The notes: a model not told the origin generated them from the letters alone. A DNA stretch of 64,000 bases from Caldicellulosiruptor naganoensis (GCF_026914285.1 NZ_CP113864.1:2015001-2079000), one strand, 5' to 3'; positions 18,922-29,584 are shown, numbered from the stretch's first letter. Translations and numbers: made by a program.

Positions 18922-19052
18922 AGGTCCATCCTTCGGGGCGGGGTGAAATTCCCCACTGGCGGTAAAAGCCCGCGAGCAAAAGCCTTTCTGGCTTTTGCAG
19001 AACCGGTGGAATTCCGGTGCCAACGGTTACAGTCCGGATGGGAGAAGGAATG
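18922..19052 (+). promoter_or_regulatory. FMN riboswitch (RFN element)
   Basis: All hallmark segments of the FMN aptamer are present in order: TTCGGGGCGGGGTGAAATTC, CCCACTGGCGGT, AGCCCGCGAGC, GAACCGGTGGAATTCCGGTG, CCAACGGTTACAGTCCGGAT and GGGAGAAGG. In this class FMN binding shuts down riboflavin genes. A terminator stem at 19097-19142 follows and is the likely output, since ribD starts just after it. Confidence 0.97.
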
Positions 19053-19096
19053 GATGTGTAAGGATGATTTTCTTATACATCTTGTCAAAAGCCCAA

Positions 19097-19142
19097 AAAG
19101 CCTCGAAGGTGGAAAATCCACTTTCGAGGCTTTAGTTTTTTG
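19097..19142 (+). terminator. Riboswitch-controlled terminator upstream of ribD
   Basis: A long stem (AAAGCCTCGAAGGTGG with CCACTTTCGAGGCTTT, loop AAAAT) is followed by TTTAGTTTTTTG. It lies 35 bases ahead of the ribD start codon and is probably the OFF state of the FMN switch. Confidence 0.85.
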
Positions 19143-19176
19143 TCCATCAAATTACACCGTAGAAAGGAGGAAACAT

Positions 19177-20292
19177 TTGAGGAGTCTTTCACATAGCTAT
19201 TACATGAACATAGCACTTGAGCTGGCAAAGAAAGCTTCTCCTTTGGTGCTGCCAAACCCAAGAGTTGGATGCGTGATTGTAAAAAACGGAATAATAATCG
19301 GAAAGGGATATCATCAAAAGTATGGTGAAAAGCATGCAGAAGTTTTGGCAATCGAGGATGCAATAAAAAATGGCAACTCGCTCAAAAACGCAACAATGTA
19401 TGTCACTTTAGAGCCATGCTGTCATTTTGGCAAACAGCCACCTTGCACAGATGCAATTATAAAAAGTGGCATTAAAAAAGTTGTAGTTGCCACCAAAGAC
19501 CCAAATCCCCTTGTCAATGGCAAGGGCATACAAATTTTAAAACAGCACGGAATAGAAGTTATAGAAGGTATTTTAGAAAAAGAAGCAGAAAGTGTAAACA
19601 AAGAATTTTTTAAATACATGAAAAAGGGTATTCCCTACATTGCCATAAAAGTTGCCCAGAGTATTGATGGCAAAATTGCAACACCTTCAAATAAGCGATT
19701 TTTGTTTAACACTGAAGATGAAAACATCTTTGTACACAGTCTTCGGCAAAAATATATGGCAACAATGGTCTCTGTAAATACTGTAATTTCAGATAACCCA
19801 ATTTTAAATGCAAGGTATGGCCAGATTGTAAGGCAGCCTATAAGAGTTGTGCTTGATTCAAAGCTTCGAATTCCTTTAGATTGCAATATCGTAAAAACCT
19901 CTGACGAGTATTCTACCTACATTGTGTGCAGTGAAAATGTAAATGATACTCAAAAAATAGAACTTCTTTCTCAAAAAGGAATAAAAATAATTTTTGCAAC
20001 GTCGTCAGAAGATGGTCATCTTGACCTTTTAGATGCATTTTCAAAACTTGCACAGCAAAAGATAGTATCAGTCCTTGTTGAGGGAGGAAGTCTACTGAAC
20101 TTTTTTCTTTTGAAGCAAAGAATTGTGGATTACTGGTATTCATTGATATTCAATGTTTTCATAGGTGGACAGAACACAAAAGGCGTGATAGGTGCAGAAG
20201 GCTTTGAACAGTTTTTCCCAAAGCTTGTAAATACAAAAGTCACAACCTTTAAAAACTCTACCATTATTGAAGGAGATATAAGTTATGTTTAG
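19177..20292 (+). CDS. ribD: Bifunctional riboflavin deaminase-reductase
   Basis: A 371-residue RibD catalysing deamination and then NADPH reduction of the pyrimidine intermediate in riboflavin synthesis. The N-terminal deaminase carries the zinc motif HAEV (in GEKHAEVLAI) with PCCHFGKQPPC; the C-terminal reductase begins near residue 145 with IAIKVAQSIDGKIATPSN and includes VEGGSLLNFFL. The start is TTG 19177, seven bases from AGGAGG; an open frame extends back to 18943 but crosses the riboswitch and terminator, so it is not coding. It overlaps ribE by eight bases. Confidence 0.95.
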   Translation: MRSLSHSYYMNIALELAKKASPLVLPNPRVGCVIVKNGIIIGKGYHQKYGEKHAEVLAIEDAIKNGNSLKNATMYVTLEPCCHFGKQPPCTDAIIKSGIKKVVVATKDPNPLVNGKGIQILKQHGIEVIEGILEKEAESVNKEFFKYMKKGIPYIAIKVAQSIDGKIATPSNKRFLFNTEDENIFVHSLRQKYMATMVSVNTVISDNPILNARYGQIVRQPIRVVLDSKLRIPLDCNIVKTSDEYSTYIVCSENVNDTQKIELLSQKGIKIIFATSSEDGHLDLLDAFSKLAQQKIVSVLVEGGSLLNFFLLKQRIVDYWYSLIFNVFIGGQNTKGVIGAEGFEQFFPKLVNTKVTTFKNSTIIEGDISYV

Positions 20293-20863
20293 CGGCATTG
20301 TTGAAGAGGTTGGCAGGGTTGTTTTAATGAGAAAAATTGAAGATATTGTAAAGCTGAGTGTAGAAGTGAAAAAGATAGATGCAAAAATTGGTGACAGCAT
20401 AGCAGTTGATGGTGTGTGCCTGACAGTTACAAATATCTCAAATGGAATTTTTGACTTTGACCTGTCACCTGAGACAATTGAAAGGACCACACTTAAATTT
20501 TTAAAAGAAGGAATGCCTGTTAATCTGCAGCCTGCTTTGAAGATGGGAGACAGAATTGGCGGTCACATTGTTCTTGGCCATGTTGACTGTATTGGCACAA
20601 TTTGCATGCAAAAAATTCAGGGAAAAAGCAGAATAATTGGGATAAAACCATCTGAAGATTTTAAAGGCCTTGTTATCAGAAAAGGTTCTGTTGCAATTGA
20701 TGGTATTTCTCTTACAGTTGTAGATGTCTTTGACACATACTTTACAATATCTTTGATTCCACACACTATTGAAAATACTACCTTGAAGTACAAAAAAGTA
20801 GGTAGCTGGGTAAACATTGAATTTGACTACATTGCAAAGATTGTGAAAGAAAATTTGAGGTGA
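20285..20863 (+). CDS. ribE: Riboflavin synthase, alpha subunit
   Basis: A 192-residue protein that dismutates two 6,7-dimethyl-8-ribityllumazine molecules into riboflavin. The N-terminal signature MFSGIVEEVGRV and the two homologous lumazine-binding repeats (SIAVDGVCLTV near residue 38 and SVAIDGISLTV near residue 135) are intact, and length is typical. It overlaps ribD and is followed after five bases by ribBA, so the operon is tightly coupled. Confidence 0.96.
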   Translation: MFSGIVEEVGRVVLMRKIEDIVKLSVEVKKIDAKIGDSIAVDGVCLTVTNISNGIFDFDLSPETIERTTLKFLKEGMPVNLQPALKMGDRIGGHIVLGHVDCIGTICMQKIQGKSRIIGIKPSEDFKGLVIRKGSVAIDGISLTVVDVFDTYFTISLIPHTIENTTLKYKKVGSWVNIEFDYIAKIVKENLR

Positions 20864-20868
20864 TATGA

Positions 20869-22077
20869 ATGTATGGCTTGAAAAATGTAATAGAAAGTTT
20901 TAAAAATGGAGAATTTGTTATAGTATTTGACAGCCAAAACCGTGAAGATGAAGCAGATTTAATTTTACCTGCTCAGTTTTCAACACCAGATAAAATAAGC
21001 TTTGTTTTGAATCACGCCAAAGGAATGTTCTGTGTTGCCATAGACAAAGAAATTCAAGAACGCTTGAATTTATACGTTCCTTATAACACTAAAGACAGCT
21101 GTACTTTTACAGTCACAGTCGACCACAAAGACACAAAAACAGGTATAACTGCTATCGAGAGAAGCAAAACAAGCAAAGAGCTTGCAAATCCAAACGCAAC
21201 GGCTTCTGACTTTAAAATTCCAGGTCATGTAAATCCTGTTGTTGCTCATGAAGGCGGGGTTTTGACAAGGAAAGGTCACACAGAGGCAGCTGTAGAACTT
21301 TGCAGGATCTCAAAGCTTTTTCCTGCTGCGGTGATGATTGAAATCTTAGACGAAAAAGGAGATAGTCACAACAAAGAGTATATAAAAAGCTTGGCAAAGA
21401 GATTTTCAATACCAGTTACTACAATTGATGAGATTGAAAAATATATTTTATTAAACCGGCCCACAGTGCAAAAAGAAGCTGAAGCAGACTTTCCAACACA
21501 GTATGGAAAGTTTAAGATTTTTGCTTTCAAAAACTATTTTTCGCAAAAAGAACATGCTGTGCTGATAAACCAGACTTTTAATCCAAGCCAGCCGGTAAAT
21601 GTACGAATACACTCTTCCTGCAAAACAGGAGATGTTTTCCATAGCCTGAGGTGCGACTGTCATCAGCAGCTTGAATTTTTCTTGCAGTTTATGGCAGAGA
21701 ATAAAAACTGCATGCTCATTTACCTTGACCAGGAAGGAAGAGGAATTGGATTTGCCAATAAGATTAAAGCTTACGCACTTCAAGAGCAAGGTTTTGATAC
21801 CTATGAGGCAAACAATCTACTTGGCTTTGACGATGATTTGAGAGATTACTTCGATGCTCTGCATATTATGAGATTCTTTGGTATAAGCAAAATTAATCTT
21901 GCAACATCCAATCCTGAAAAAGTTTCTTTTTTGCAGGATTGTGGAATTGAGATTTTAAAGAGAATATCTATTCCGATTGTTATAAATCCATATAACAGGA
22001 AATATATACATTCGAAAATATTAAAGAAAAAGCATGAAATCTTAATAAAAGGAGAGGATAATGTTGAGAACTTTTGA
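20869..22077 (+). CDS. ribBA: Bifunctional DHBP synthase / GTP cyclohydrolase II
   Basis: A 402-residue fusion making both riboflavin precursors. The RibB domain (about 1-200) has [12 protein letters not shown] and [11 protein letters not shown]. The RibA domain (about 205-398) has [20 protein letters not shown] with the zinc cysteines, then [19 protein letters not shown]. Both sets of catalytic motifs look complete. Start ATG follows GAGGTGAT. Its 3' end overlaps the ribH start by 17 bases. Confidence 0.96.
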   Translation: MYGLKNVIESFKNGEFVIVFDSQNREDEADLILPAQFSTPDKISFVLNHAKGMFCVAIDKEIQERLNLYVPYNTKDSCTFTVTVDHKDTKTGITAIERSKTSKELANPNATASDFKIPGHVNPVVAHEGGVLTRKGHTEAAVELCRISKLFPAAVMIEILDEKGDSHNKEYIKSLAKRFSIPVTTIDEIEKYILLNRPTVQKEAEADFPTQYGKFKIFAFKNYFSQKEHAVLINQTFNPSQPVNVRIHSSCKTGDVFHSLRCDCHQQLEFFLQFMAENKNCMLIYLDQEGRGIGFANKIKAYALQEQGFDTYEANNLLGFDDDLRDYFDALHIMRFFGISKINLATSNPEKVSFLQDCGIEILKRISIPIVINPYNRKYIHSKILKKKHEILIKGEDNVENF

Positions 22078-22531
22078 AGGAAGCTTTTGTGGAAAAAATT
22101 TGAAATTTGCAATTGTCGTCTCAAGATTTAACTCATTTATTACAGATGAGCTTTTAAAAGGATGCCTGGATGGTCTTTCTCGGCATGATGTTGACAGTGA
22201 AAATATCGACGTATATTACGTACCAGGTGCTTTTGAAATTCCACTTGTTGCTAAAAAGCTTGCTAAGTCAAAAAAATACAATGCAATAATTGCACTTGGT
22301 GCAGTGATTCGCGGTAGCACACCACACTTTGAGTATGTAAGCGCAGAGGTCTCAAAAGGCATTGCAAACGTCTCTTTAGAACAAGAGGTTCCAGTTATAT
22401 TTGGTGTTCTGACATGTGACACAGTCGACCAGGCAATCGAAAGAGCGGGTACAAAAGCAGGAAACAAAGGATTTGACGCAGCTCTCTCTGCCCTGGAGAT
22501 GGCAAATTTGATGAAGAATATTTCTTTTTAG
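22061..22531 (+). CDS. ribH: 6,7-dimethyl-8-ribityllumazine synthase
   Basis: A 156-residue lumazine synthase, the penultimate enzyme of riboflavin synthesis, which assembles into a 60-mer or pentamer capsid. Motifs: [23 protein letters not shown] and [15 protein letters not shown]. The ATG overlaps the end of ribBA and is preceded by AAAGGAGAGGATA. Last gene of the operon; a terminator follows. Confidence 0.96.
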   Translation: MLRTFEGSFCGKNLKFAIVVSRFNSFITDELLKGCLDGLSRHDVDSENIDVYYVPGAFEIPLVAKKLAKSKKYNAIIALGAVIRGSTPHFEYVSAEVSKGIANVSLEQEVPVIFGVLTCDTVDQAIERAGTKAGNKGFDAALSALEMANLMKNISF

Positions 22532-22573
22532 AGAAAAAGTTGGCTCAATAAAAGAGCCAACTTTTCTTTTATA
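22532..22573 (+). terminator. Terminator after ribH
   Basis: AAAAGTTGGCTC pairs with GAGCCAACTTTT around a short AATAAAA loop, followed by CTTTTATA. It immediately follows the ribH stop. Confidence 0.85.
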
Positions 22574-22614
22574 CTTTTAAAAATGACATTTGGTCACTTT
22601 GGAAAGTATTTCAT

Positions 22615-22644
22615 TTGAGCTGTATAAAAACCTGGCTTTATAAT
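22615..22644 (+). promoter_or_regulatory. Promoter of the LysM gene
   Basis: TTGAGC (22615-22620) and TATAAT (22639-22644) with an 18-base spacer, 38 bases upstream of the ATG at 22683. Confidence 0.6.
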
Positions 22645-22682
22645 GAAAATATATTAAAACTTTTGAAAGAGGCGGGATTTTT

Positions 22683-24206
22683 ATGAAAAGATTATTGAGA
22701 CTTTGGCTGTTTGTTACTACTGCTATAGTCTTATCTTTAGTCATAGTTTCTCCTTCGTTTGCCTCTGGTATTCAAAAAGAAGAGGCTCTAATTTTTGATG
22801 CAAATGGCAACCCATCTTATATTACCATTATTAACAAAAGTTCAGTAGCATATCTCTCTCCTTATGAGCTTTCAAGAATACTGGGTGGAAGTTTTGCTTT
22901 TGATCCAAAAGACTATAACTTTCTTCGATCAAAGCTTATCATTGACCAAAATGAACTTATATTCAAACTCGATAGCAATGTTGTTATGTTCAATGGAAAA
23001 AACTTTTACATGGAAGGACCGATGCAAATAATACAAAATAGAATCTGTGTTCCTTACTCTGCTTTCAAAACTTACTTAAACTTGTTTGAATTTCGTCATT
23101 ATACATCCGGAAAGCGGATGATATTCAAGCCAAATGGAAACTACATAGTCTACAGTGTTCAAAGCGGTGATTCACTCTTGATATTATCACAAACGTTTGG
23201 AACATCTATTGAAGCTATAAAGAGCTTTAATAATCTTACAAATGATACACTCTATGTGGGACAAAAGCTAATTGTAAAAAAAGTGAACCTCAATTTGGCT
23301 CAAATTACTGGAACAATAAAGTGGTGGACGTACGTAAAAGCTGCGCCTTCTTCATCTTCGCAAAACCTATTTTATCTTACTCAAGGGCAAACCGTAAATG
23401 TTATCGGAAAGCAAGCAGATTTCTATAAAATTTCAACACAGAAAGGAATTGGCTATGTTTCAATATGGGCAGTAGCTATAAAGCAAGATATTGCAGATAC
23501 CTCAAAACCAAGCAGCTACTTTTACTCCTTTCTACCTGTTGATACTTCAGGTGACTATGTAAGCTACACATATTACAAGGTGCAAAGTGGAGATACAATA
23601 TGGTCGATTGCAGTAAAATTTGGAATACCAGACTATGAACTTATGCTGGCAAATAACCTAAACCAAAACTTATACATCTATGCAGGACAAATTTTAAAAG
23701 TGCCGGTTCACACAGTTGCTGTGCATTCAAACGAAAATGGCGTCGAAATGCTTGATTGTTTTTCACAAGGAAATTATGTATTTTCCATCGGCAGCGTTGG
23801 CAAGTTTATTGACATCCAGACAGGAAAATATTTCTTTGCAAAAAGAACAATGGGTGCAAGCCATGCAGATGTTGAAACCTTGAGCCTTAAAGACACTCAA
23901 ATTATGAAAGAGATATTTGGTGGCAGCTTTTCATGGGAAAGACGTCCGTTCATACTTGAAGTAAAAGGAAGAAGAATAGCCGTGTCAGTTTCTGGCATGC
24001 CACACGCAGGGGTGGACGGCGTTCCTTACAATCAAAATGTCGCAAACAGAAGCGGTGGATATGGCTACGGTCCAAACCTTGATACAATTGTAAATGGAAT
24101 GGATGGACATTTTGATGTGTATACATTCAATGGACTTCGCCACAAAGATGGTCAAATTGACCCTCAGCATCAGCTGACAGTCTCGATTGCTGCAGGGCTT
24201 AGGTAA
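22683..24206 (+). CDS. Secreted LysM / SH3-like cell-wall protein
   Basis: A 507-residue exported protein. A signal peptide covers about residues 1-28 (hydrophobic core ending SPSFAS). A region like the copper-amine-oxidase N-terminal repeat lies around 30-140. The first LysM repeat follows at about 157-198 (YSVQSGDSLLILSQTFG), then an SH3-like segment at about 215-262 and a second LysM repeat at about 299-341 (YKVQSGDTIWSIAVKFG). The C-terminal 150 residues form a conserved domain with PHAGVDGVPYN, GYGYGPNLDT and GMDGHFDVYTFNG, which I associate with LysM proteins of Clostridia, function unknown. It probably binds peptidoglycan. Confidence 0.85.
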   Translation: MKRLLRLWLFVTTAIVLSLVIVSPSFASGIQKEEALIFDANGNPSYITIINKSSVAYLSPYELSRILGGSFAFDPKDYNFLRSKLIIDQNELIFKLDSNVVMFNGKNFYMEGPMQIIQNRICVPYSAFKTYLNLFEFRHYTSGKRMIFKPNGNYIVYSVQSGDSLLILSQTFGTSIEAIKSFNNLTNDTLYVGQKLIVKKVNLNLAQITGTIKWWTYVKAAPSSSSQNLFYLTQGQTVNVIGKQADFYKISTQKGIGYVSIWAVAIKQDIADTSKPSSYFYSFLPVDTSGDYVSYTYYKVQSGDTIWSIAVKFGIPDYELMLANNLNQNLYIYAGQILKVPVHTVAVHSNENGVEMLDCFSQGNYVFSIGSVGKFIDIQTGKYFFAKRTMGASHADVETLSLKDTQIMKEIFGGSFSWERRPFILEVKGRRIAVSVSGMPHAGVDGVPYNQNVANRSGGYGYGPNLDTIVNGMDGHFDVYTFNGLRHKDGQIDPQHQLTVSIAAGLR

Positions 24207-24216
24207 AAAAATTACT

Positions 24217-24264
24217 TAAAAAGGGCTGCATAAAAATGTAAAATCCATATATGCAGCCCCATTT
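24217..24264. terminator. Terminator between convergent LysM gene and radC
   Basis: GGGCTGCATA pairs with TATGCAGCCC across an AT-rich loop; the plus strand ends in CATTTTGTT. It lies between two convergent genes and may serve the LysM gene. Confidence 0.6.
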
Positions 24265-24296
24265 TGTTAAAGCGTTTTATTTTCACCTTACCAAGA

Positions 24297-24989
24297 TTAA
24301 ATCTGTGGCTCTGGAAGCATTCCATTTTGCGCAAAGCTGTAGTATTCACCTTTTGCCACTATAAAATGGTCATTGACAGCAACGCCTATTGTCGAAAGAG
24401 CATTTACAATCTTTTGAGTTGTCTTGATATCATCCATGGAAGGCTTTACAGAACCGCCTGGATGATTGTGAGCTAAAATCACACTGCTTGCGTTATATCG
24501 CAAAACGCATTCAACAACCTTTCGTGGATATACAACAGCTTCTTTTACTGTCCCTTCAAAAAGTGGCACAGAATGAATAACGTTTAACTGAGTATCTAAA
24601 CATATCACATAGAATACCTCATTCTTTCTTCCCACAAACAGACTTTTTATGTACTCTGCTGCTACTTCTACATTTTTAAGCTGAAATGTCTTTTTCGTTT
24701 TATCAGCAAGATACCTTCTTGCTATTTGGGATATAAGAGAAATTAAAATTGCTGAGTTTTCACCAACTCCCTCTACTTTTTGAAGCTCTTTTGGGTGAGC
24801 CTCAAATACATTTGAAATGCTTCCAAAGGTAGAAATTAACCTGTGTGCTATTTCGTTTGTATCTCTTCTTGGAATGCTGAAAAACAAAAGAAGCTCTAAA
24901 ACTTGATGGTCTTCAAAACTGTCAAGACCTTCTTCAACAAATCTTCTTTTTAATCTTTGCCTGTGCCCTTCGTGAATATTCTTATTCAT
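24297..24989 (-). CDS. radC: RadC family protein (JAB/MPN domain)
   Basis: A 230-residue RadC-like protein. An N-terminal helix-hairpin-helix region (LQKVEGVGENSAILISLI) precedes a JAB-type metalloprotease-fold domain with the metal motif HNHPGGSVKPSMDD. The family was once linked to DNA repair, but the molecular role is unsettled. Start ATG 24989 lies nine bases after GGAG; the longer reading from 25007 adds six residues. It faces the LysM gene and has its own promoter region on the minus strand. Confidence 0.92.
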   Translation of the reverse strand: MNKNIHEGHRQRLKRRFVEEGLDSFEDHQVLELLLFFSIPRRDTNEIAHRLISTFGSISNVFEAHPKELQKVEGVGENSAILISLISQIARRYLADKTKKTFQLKNVEVAAEYIKSLFVGRKNEVFYVICLDTQLNVIHSVPLFEGTVKEAVVYPRKVVECVLRYNASSVILAHNHPGGSVKPSMDDIKTTQKIVNALSTIGVAVNDHFIVAKGEYYSFAQNGMLPEPQI

Positions 24990-25138
24990 ACTATCTTTCT
25001 CCACCATTAATTTAAAGAAGTAACCAATTTTTAATTATATTGTACATTTCCTCAATATATCTTTTCAAGCTTTAGCAAAAATAATTTCAAAAATCAAGTA
25101 TTCCAATATAAATAGCACAAAACAAAAAATACCACATA

Positions 25139-26293
25139 TCACAAATGCCCCACCAACTTTAAAAATCTGGGCAAATGTCCTGCAATCAAACTACCAATTG
25201 GTGTTGTACCAGCAAAAACTAAGGTATATAAGCTCATTACCCTCCCTCTGTACTCATCAGCAGAGAAAAGTTATAATGTTGAGTTTGCTGTTGTTGTAAA
25301 CAATATCATGAAAAAACCTACCGACGCAAACAGAAAATGAAGAAAGTTTATAATCTCTATTTATTCCTATAAAAATGAGAATCAAGGAAACACATCACTA
25401 ATGAAAAATACAATCTTTTTAAAGCAAGTTTTCTGCTTGTAGAGGCAACAAAAAAGTGCACCTGAAAGAGCACCTATGCCCATTGAAGAAAGCAAAAAAC
25501 CATAACCTGCTTCATCTTTATGTAAGATATATTTTGTATACAATGGTATTAATACATTGAAATTCATAATGAAAACATTCATTATTAAAATTAATATCAT
25601 AGTTTGAAGTATGACTCTGTTATTTTTAGTATATTTTAGACCCTCCAAAATATCTTTTAACATTCCTCTGCTCTTTGTCTCACTCAGAGGTTTTAGACCA
25701 ACGTCAATCAAAAACAGCCCTATTAAAACTGCAATGAAACTCAGTCCATTGAGAAAAAAACATACACCCATTCCAACATTTTTGAGAAGTATGCCTGCTA
25801 TCGCAGGACCTATCACTCTTGCAAGGTTAAAATTCAGTGAGTTTAAAGCAACAGCATTAATTAGCAATTCTTGACCAGCAAGTTCAATTACAAATGACTG
25901 CCGTGCTGGCATATCAAAGGTGTTTATAATCCCCAAAGCTAAAGCAAATACAAGCAAGATAGGATAATTTATCACCTTTGTCCATATCAAAAATGAAAGT
26001 AAAAAAGCCACTATCATAAGCAAGCTCTGAGTTATAATCAATAACTTCTTCTTTGGAAAATGATCAATAATTGCTCCAGCAAATAAAGACAAAAATAATT
26101 GAGGAGTAAATTGCAGCGCATTAAAAAGACCAACTAAAAATGCTGACTTTGTCAGAGTAAGCACAAGCCATGAAAGAGCTGTATTTTGAAGCCATATTCC
26201 AATTAATGAAATACATTGACCTATCCAAAAATATCTAAAATTTTTAGATTTTAAAGCTGCAAACGGATTATTAACATCAATATATGCTGCCAC
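25139..26293 (-). pseudogene. Major facilitator superfamily transporter, C-terminus broken
   Basis: Residues 1-303 (GTG 26293 to 25382) form the first eight or so helices of an MFS exporter of the enterobactin/DUF894-like type (FRYFWIGQCISLIGIWLQNTA; MPARQSFVIEL). The frame ends early after FKKIVFF. The missing tail can be recognised further on in other frames, most clearly DEYRGRVMSLYTLVFAGTTP then IGSLIAG at about 25150-25255, a hallmark segment of this family. At least two frameshifts are needed to join them. It sits next to another broken transporter gene. Confidence 0.75.
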
Positions 26294-26323
26294 CTTGAGC
26301 CTACTCCCTTCGTCAAGATTTTG

Positions 26324-27234
26324 TTAAGGTTTAACTGGATGCTGTTTACTCAGGATTTTCGAAGATTTTTTATCTGCAAACTGAACAATTCCAATTCCTA
26401 AAAGTATTACCAATGTCCCTAAAATTAAGTTGATAGAAATCTTTTCAGAAAGAAAAATACTTGCAAATATACCTGCCAAAATAGGTTTTAAGAAGAATAT
26501 CATAGAACCAGCTCCTGCACTTGTATATGTCATGCCTAAAAAGTATGTATAATAAGCTATCCCTGTGACAAAAAAGGTCAAATAAAACATTGGAAATATA
26601 GCTTTCAGCGGCATACTAAATAGAGGAAAGTGATTAAGCAGAATTATTGGCAATAAAAATATACTTCCAAATAAAAATGAAAATGAATTCATGATTATAC
26701 TGCTACTTCTCTGTGTAAATTTCTTCCCCATAGTTGTGTAAACCCCATATATTATTGCAGACAAAATCATAAAAAGAATTCCCTTAATAAAATCTTTGCC
26801 AATGATAAATCCTTATAAAATACTATTACAATTCCTCCAATACCAATTATCATTCCTATAATCTTTCGTATATTCAATCTTTCGTTCAAAATAAAATGTG
26901 CTGACAATGCTACAAATAACGGATTTGAACTAAATATGACAGCTGCTAAACTTGCCTTTCTTGTGATATTTATTCCTAATTGTAAACATGACATCCTGAT
27001 TACTACATTAACTATACCGATTAAAGCAAGAAAAAATATGTCTCTTTTAGAAAGCTTAATCTTTTTGTCCTGTAAATTTTTTATTGCAATTGGCAAAAGA
27101 ATAAGCCCACCAAAAAAGAATTTGATAAGGTTCAACTGATATGGATTCACCATGCCTGCCAAAGTCTTTCCAACAACCTCCTAAGAACTGAAAAAGATAA
27201 GAGTAATTATCAAATACAAGATTCTTTTCTTCAT
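26324..27234 (-). pseudogene. EamA/DMT-family transporter, stop codon plus frameshift
   Basis: The gene should begin at ATG 27232-27234 (MKKRILYLIITLIFFSS). Codon 18 is TAG (27181-27183) where Trp is expected before EVVGKTLAGMVNP. The frame then runs to 26767, where a missing base ends it; the alternative frame (GKDFIKGILFMILSAIIYG) carries on to 26324 with the second EamA repeat. The restored protein would be about 300 residues with ten membrane helices, typical of drug/metabolite exporters. Two independent lesions argue for a true pseudogene. It lies 30 bases upstream of the MFS pseudogene on the same strand. Confidence 0.8.
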
Positions 27235-27445
27235 ATTTCAAACACTTTTTCTTTTTGACAAATTTTTTACATTTTATAGTTATCAACTTATAAGTTATTG
27301 AAAAAATTGTAACTATCAAAGCTTGGGTTAAAAAATTAATAGTTACATTTTTATAACTATTATAGTCCTCAACATAAGTCAAGTCAAAATCAAATTTAAA
27401 GTTCTGTTTTATGGGTATAAACAAATTAGAGAAAAGATTTTCTCA
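27235..27445. promoter_or_regulatory. Intergenic region with repeated TAACTAT/ATAGTTA sites
   Basis: An AT-rich spacer between divergent EamA and glgB. It contains a palindrome TAATAGTTA-N8-TAACTATTA at 27337-27362 and two further half-sites, ATAGTTA at 27276-27282 and TAACTAT at 27310-27316. The spacing looks like an operator array for the decayed transporter genes, but no regulator gene is adjacent. Confidence 0.45.
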
Positions 27446-27474
27446 TTGCTTTAATTTTACAGTAATGTTATAAT
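27446..27474 (+). promoter_or_regulatory. Promoter of the glycogen operon
   Basis: TTGCTT (27446-27451) and TATAAT (27469-27474) with a 17-base spacer. This leaves an untranslated leader of about 135 bases before the glgB start; I see no obvious riboswitch or terminator in it. Confidence 0.6.
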
Positions 27475-27615
27475 CAAATTGTGTTTTGTATGGTTTATAT
27501 AATTATGCGTAAAAATTTTTAGCAACCTTACTATTCTAATTTGTATTTAATTTCTTCTGTGCTTTGTGCAAATTTTATTTTACTCCTCAAATTCCTATCA
27601 GTGGAGGTAAAACTG

Positions 27616-29553
27616 ATGATAAAAAAAGTAAAATCTACAATATATTTGTCTGATATTAAAAGATTTGAAGCAGGTGAGCATTTTGAAAGCTATAAATTCT
27701 TAGGAAGCAGGGTTGTAAATTACAGAGGCAAAGTTGGCACTGTCTTTTGTGTTTGGGCACCAAATGCAAAAAGTGTATCTGTTGTAGGTGACTTTAATAA
27801 TTGGTGTGGCGAAAATCACAAGATGATGAGAATACATGGTAGCGGGTTTTGGTGGCTGTTTGTCGAAGGGCTTCTGGAAGGTGAGCTTTACAAATACGAG
27901 ATTATCGGTGCTGACGGAAAAAGAGTCTTAAAAGCAGACCCTTATGCAATCTACTCAGAAGTCAGACCTAACACAGCATCAATTGTCAAAAACATCCCAG
28001 ACTATGAATGGCATGACCAAGATTGGATGGAAAAAAGAAAAACTACCCCTCCTTATGACAAACCCATCAATATTTATGAGGTTCAACTTGCTTCATGGAA
28101 AATGAAAAAGGATGGCACTGTAGAAAAAGCTGGTGAATTTTATAATTACCGTGAACTTGCTCACATGCTGGTTGAATATCTTAAAGAAATGAACTATACA
28201 CACATTGAGCTTTTGCCAGTTTTGGAGCATCCTTTGGACATGTCTTGGGGATACCAGCCAACAGGATACTTTTCTGTAACCTCACGCTTTGGCTGCCCTG
28301 AAGACTTTATGTACTTTGTCGACGTTATGCACCAAAATGGAATTGGGGTTATTGTCGATTGGGTACCTGCTCACTTTTGCAAAGATGAGCATGGACTTTA
28401 CAGGTTTGACGGGACATTCTTGTATGAATATGAAGATGAGCTTTTGAGAGAAAACTATACGTGGGGCACAGCTACATTTGACTTTTCAAAGCCGCAGGTA
28501 CAAAGCTTTTTAATCTCAAGTGCAATGTTTTGGTTCGATGTGTACCATATTGATGGAATAAGAGTTGATGCAGTCTCGCACATAATTTACATGAACAACA
28601 ATCAGAAAAACAGGTATGGTGGACATGAGAATATAGAAGGAATTGAGTTTATTAAAAAACTAAACAAAGCAATCTTTTCAAAATATCCAAATATTCTGAT
28701 GATTGCGGAAGAGTCTACTGCTTTTCCACTTGTTACATACCCTACTTATGATGGTGGCTTGGGATTTAACTATAAATGGAACATGGGATGGATGAATGAC
28801 ACGCTGAAATACATGCAATTTTACCCAGATGAAAGAAAACATCATCACAATCTCCTAACATTTTCTATAATGTATGCTTTTTCAGAAAACTTCATCCTGC
28901 CATTTTCGCATGACGAGGTTGTACATGGGAAAAAATCGTTACTTGATAAAATGCCAGGAGAATATAACCAAAAGTTTGCAAACTTAAGACTTCTTTATGG
29001 CTATATGTACACACATCCGGGCAAAAAGCTACTTTTCATGGGCAGTGAGTTTGGTCAGTTCATTGAATGGAGATTTTATGCATCTTTGGATTGGCTACTT
29101 TTGGACTATCCCATGCATAGAATGCTTCAGCATTATGTCAAAAGTTTAAATAGATTTTACTTAGAGAATAAAGCTTTGTGGGAGCTTGACCATAAAATGG
29201 ATGGTTTTAAATGGATAGATGTTCACAACTGGGAGCAAAGTGTCATATCATACTTGAGGTTTTCAAAAGACCCTGAGGATTTCCTTGTTGTCATTTGTAA
29301 CTTTGGTCTTGCTTCATATGAGAGTTATAAAATAGGTGTGCCAAAAAAGGGTATATATTTGGAAGTATTTAACAGTGATAAAGCTGAATTTGGTGGTAAT
29401 AATATAGTAAACACAGAAAAATTAAAAACTATTGATGAAGTTTGGCACGGATACCCCCAGTGCATTGAATTTAGATTACCATCTCTTTCATGTCTAATCT
29501 TCAAACCAGTTGAACTTTTTGAAGATACAAAAGAAAAACCTACAGATGAATAA
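27616..29553 (+). CDS. glgB: 1,4-alpha-glucan branching enzyme
   Basis: A 645-residue GH13 branching enzyme introducing alpha-1,6 branches in glycogen. An N-terminal CBM48 domain (around residues 30-130; VCVWAPNA-like [19 protein letters not shown]) precedes the catalytic barrel with [11 protein letters not shown] (nucleophile Asp), IAEESTAFP (acid Glu) and [12 protein letters not shown]. The ATG at 27616 has a GGAGG site nine bases upstream; an open frame back to 27541 has none. It is the first gene of the five-gene glg operon. Confidence 0.95.
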   Translation: MIKKVKSTIYLSDIKRFEAGEHFESYKFLGSRVVNYRGKVGTVFCVWAPNAKSVSVVGDFNNWCGENHKMMRIHGSGFWWLFVEGLLEGELYKYEIIGADGKRVLKADPYAIYSEVRPNTASIVKNIPDYEWHDQDWMEKRKTTPPYDKPINIYEVQLASWKMKKDGTVEKAGEFYNYRELAHMLVEYLKEMNYTHIELLPVLEHPLDMSWGYQPTGYFSVTSRFGCPEDFMYFVDVMHQNGIGVIVDWVPAHFCKDEHGLYRFDGTFLYEYEDELLRENYTWGTATFDFSKPQVQSFLISSAMFWFDVYHIDGIRVDAVSHIIYMNNNQKNRYGGHENIEGIEFIKKLNKAIFSKYPNILMIAEESTAFPLVTYPTYDGGLGFNYKWNMGWMNDTLKYMQFYPDERKHHHNLLTFSIMYAFSENFILPFSHDEVVHGKKSLLDKMPGEYNQKFANLRLLYGYMYTHPGKKLLFMGSEFGQFIEWRFYASLDWLLLDYPMHRMLQHYVKSLNRFYLENKALWELDHKMDGFKWIDVHNWEQSVISYLRFSKDPEDFLVVICNFGLASYESYKIGVPKKGIYLEVFNSDKAEFGGNNIVNTEKLKTIDEVWHGYPQCIEFRLPSLSCLIFKPVELFEDTKEKPTDE

Positions 29554-29584
29554 AATTGTTATACAAATAGAGGTGATGTGCAAG

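Noticed and set aside
18943-19176. An open frame extending ribD upstream by 78 codons
   Set aside because: It runs through the FMN aptamer and terminator; the AGGAGG-TTG start at 19177 gives the normal RibD N-terminus.
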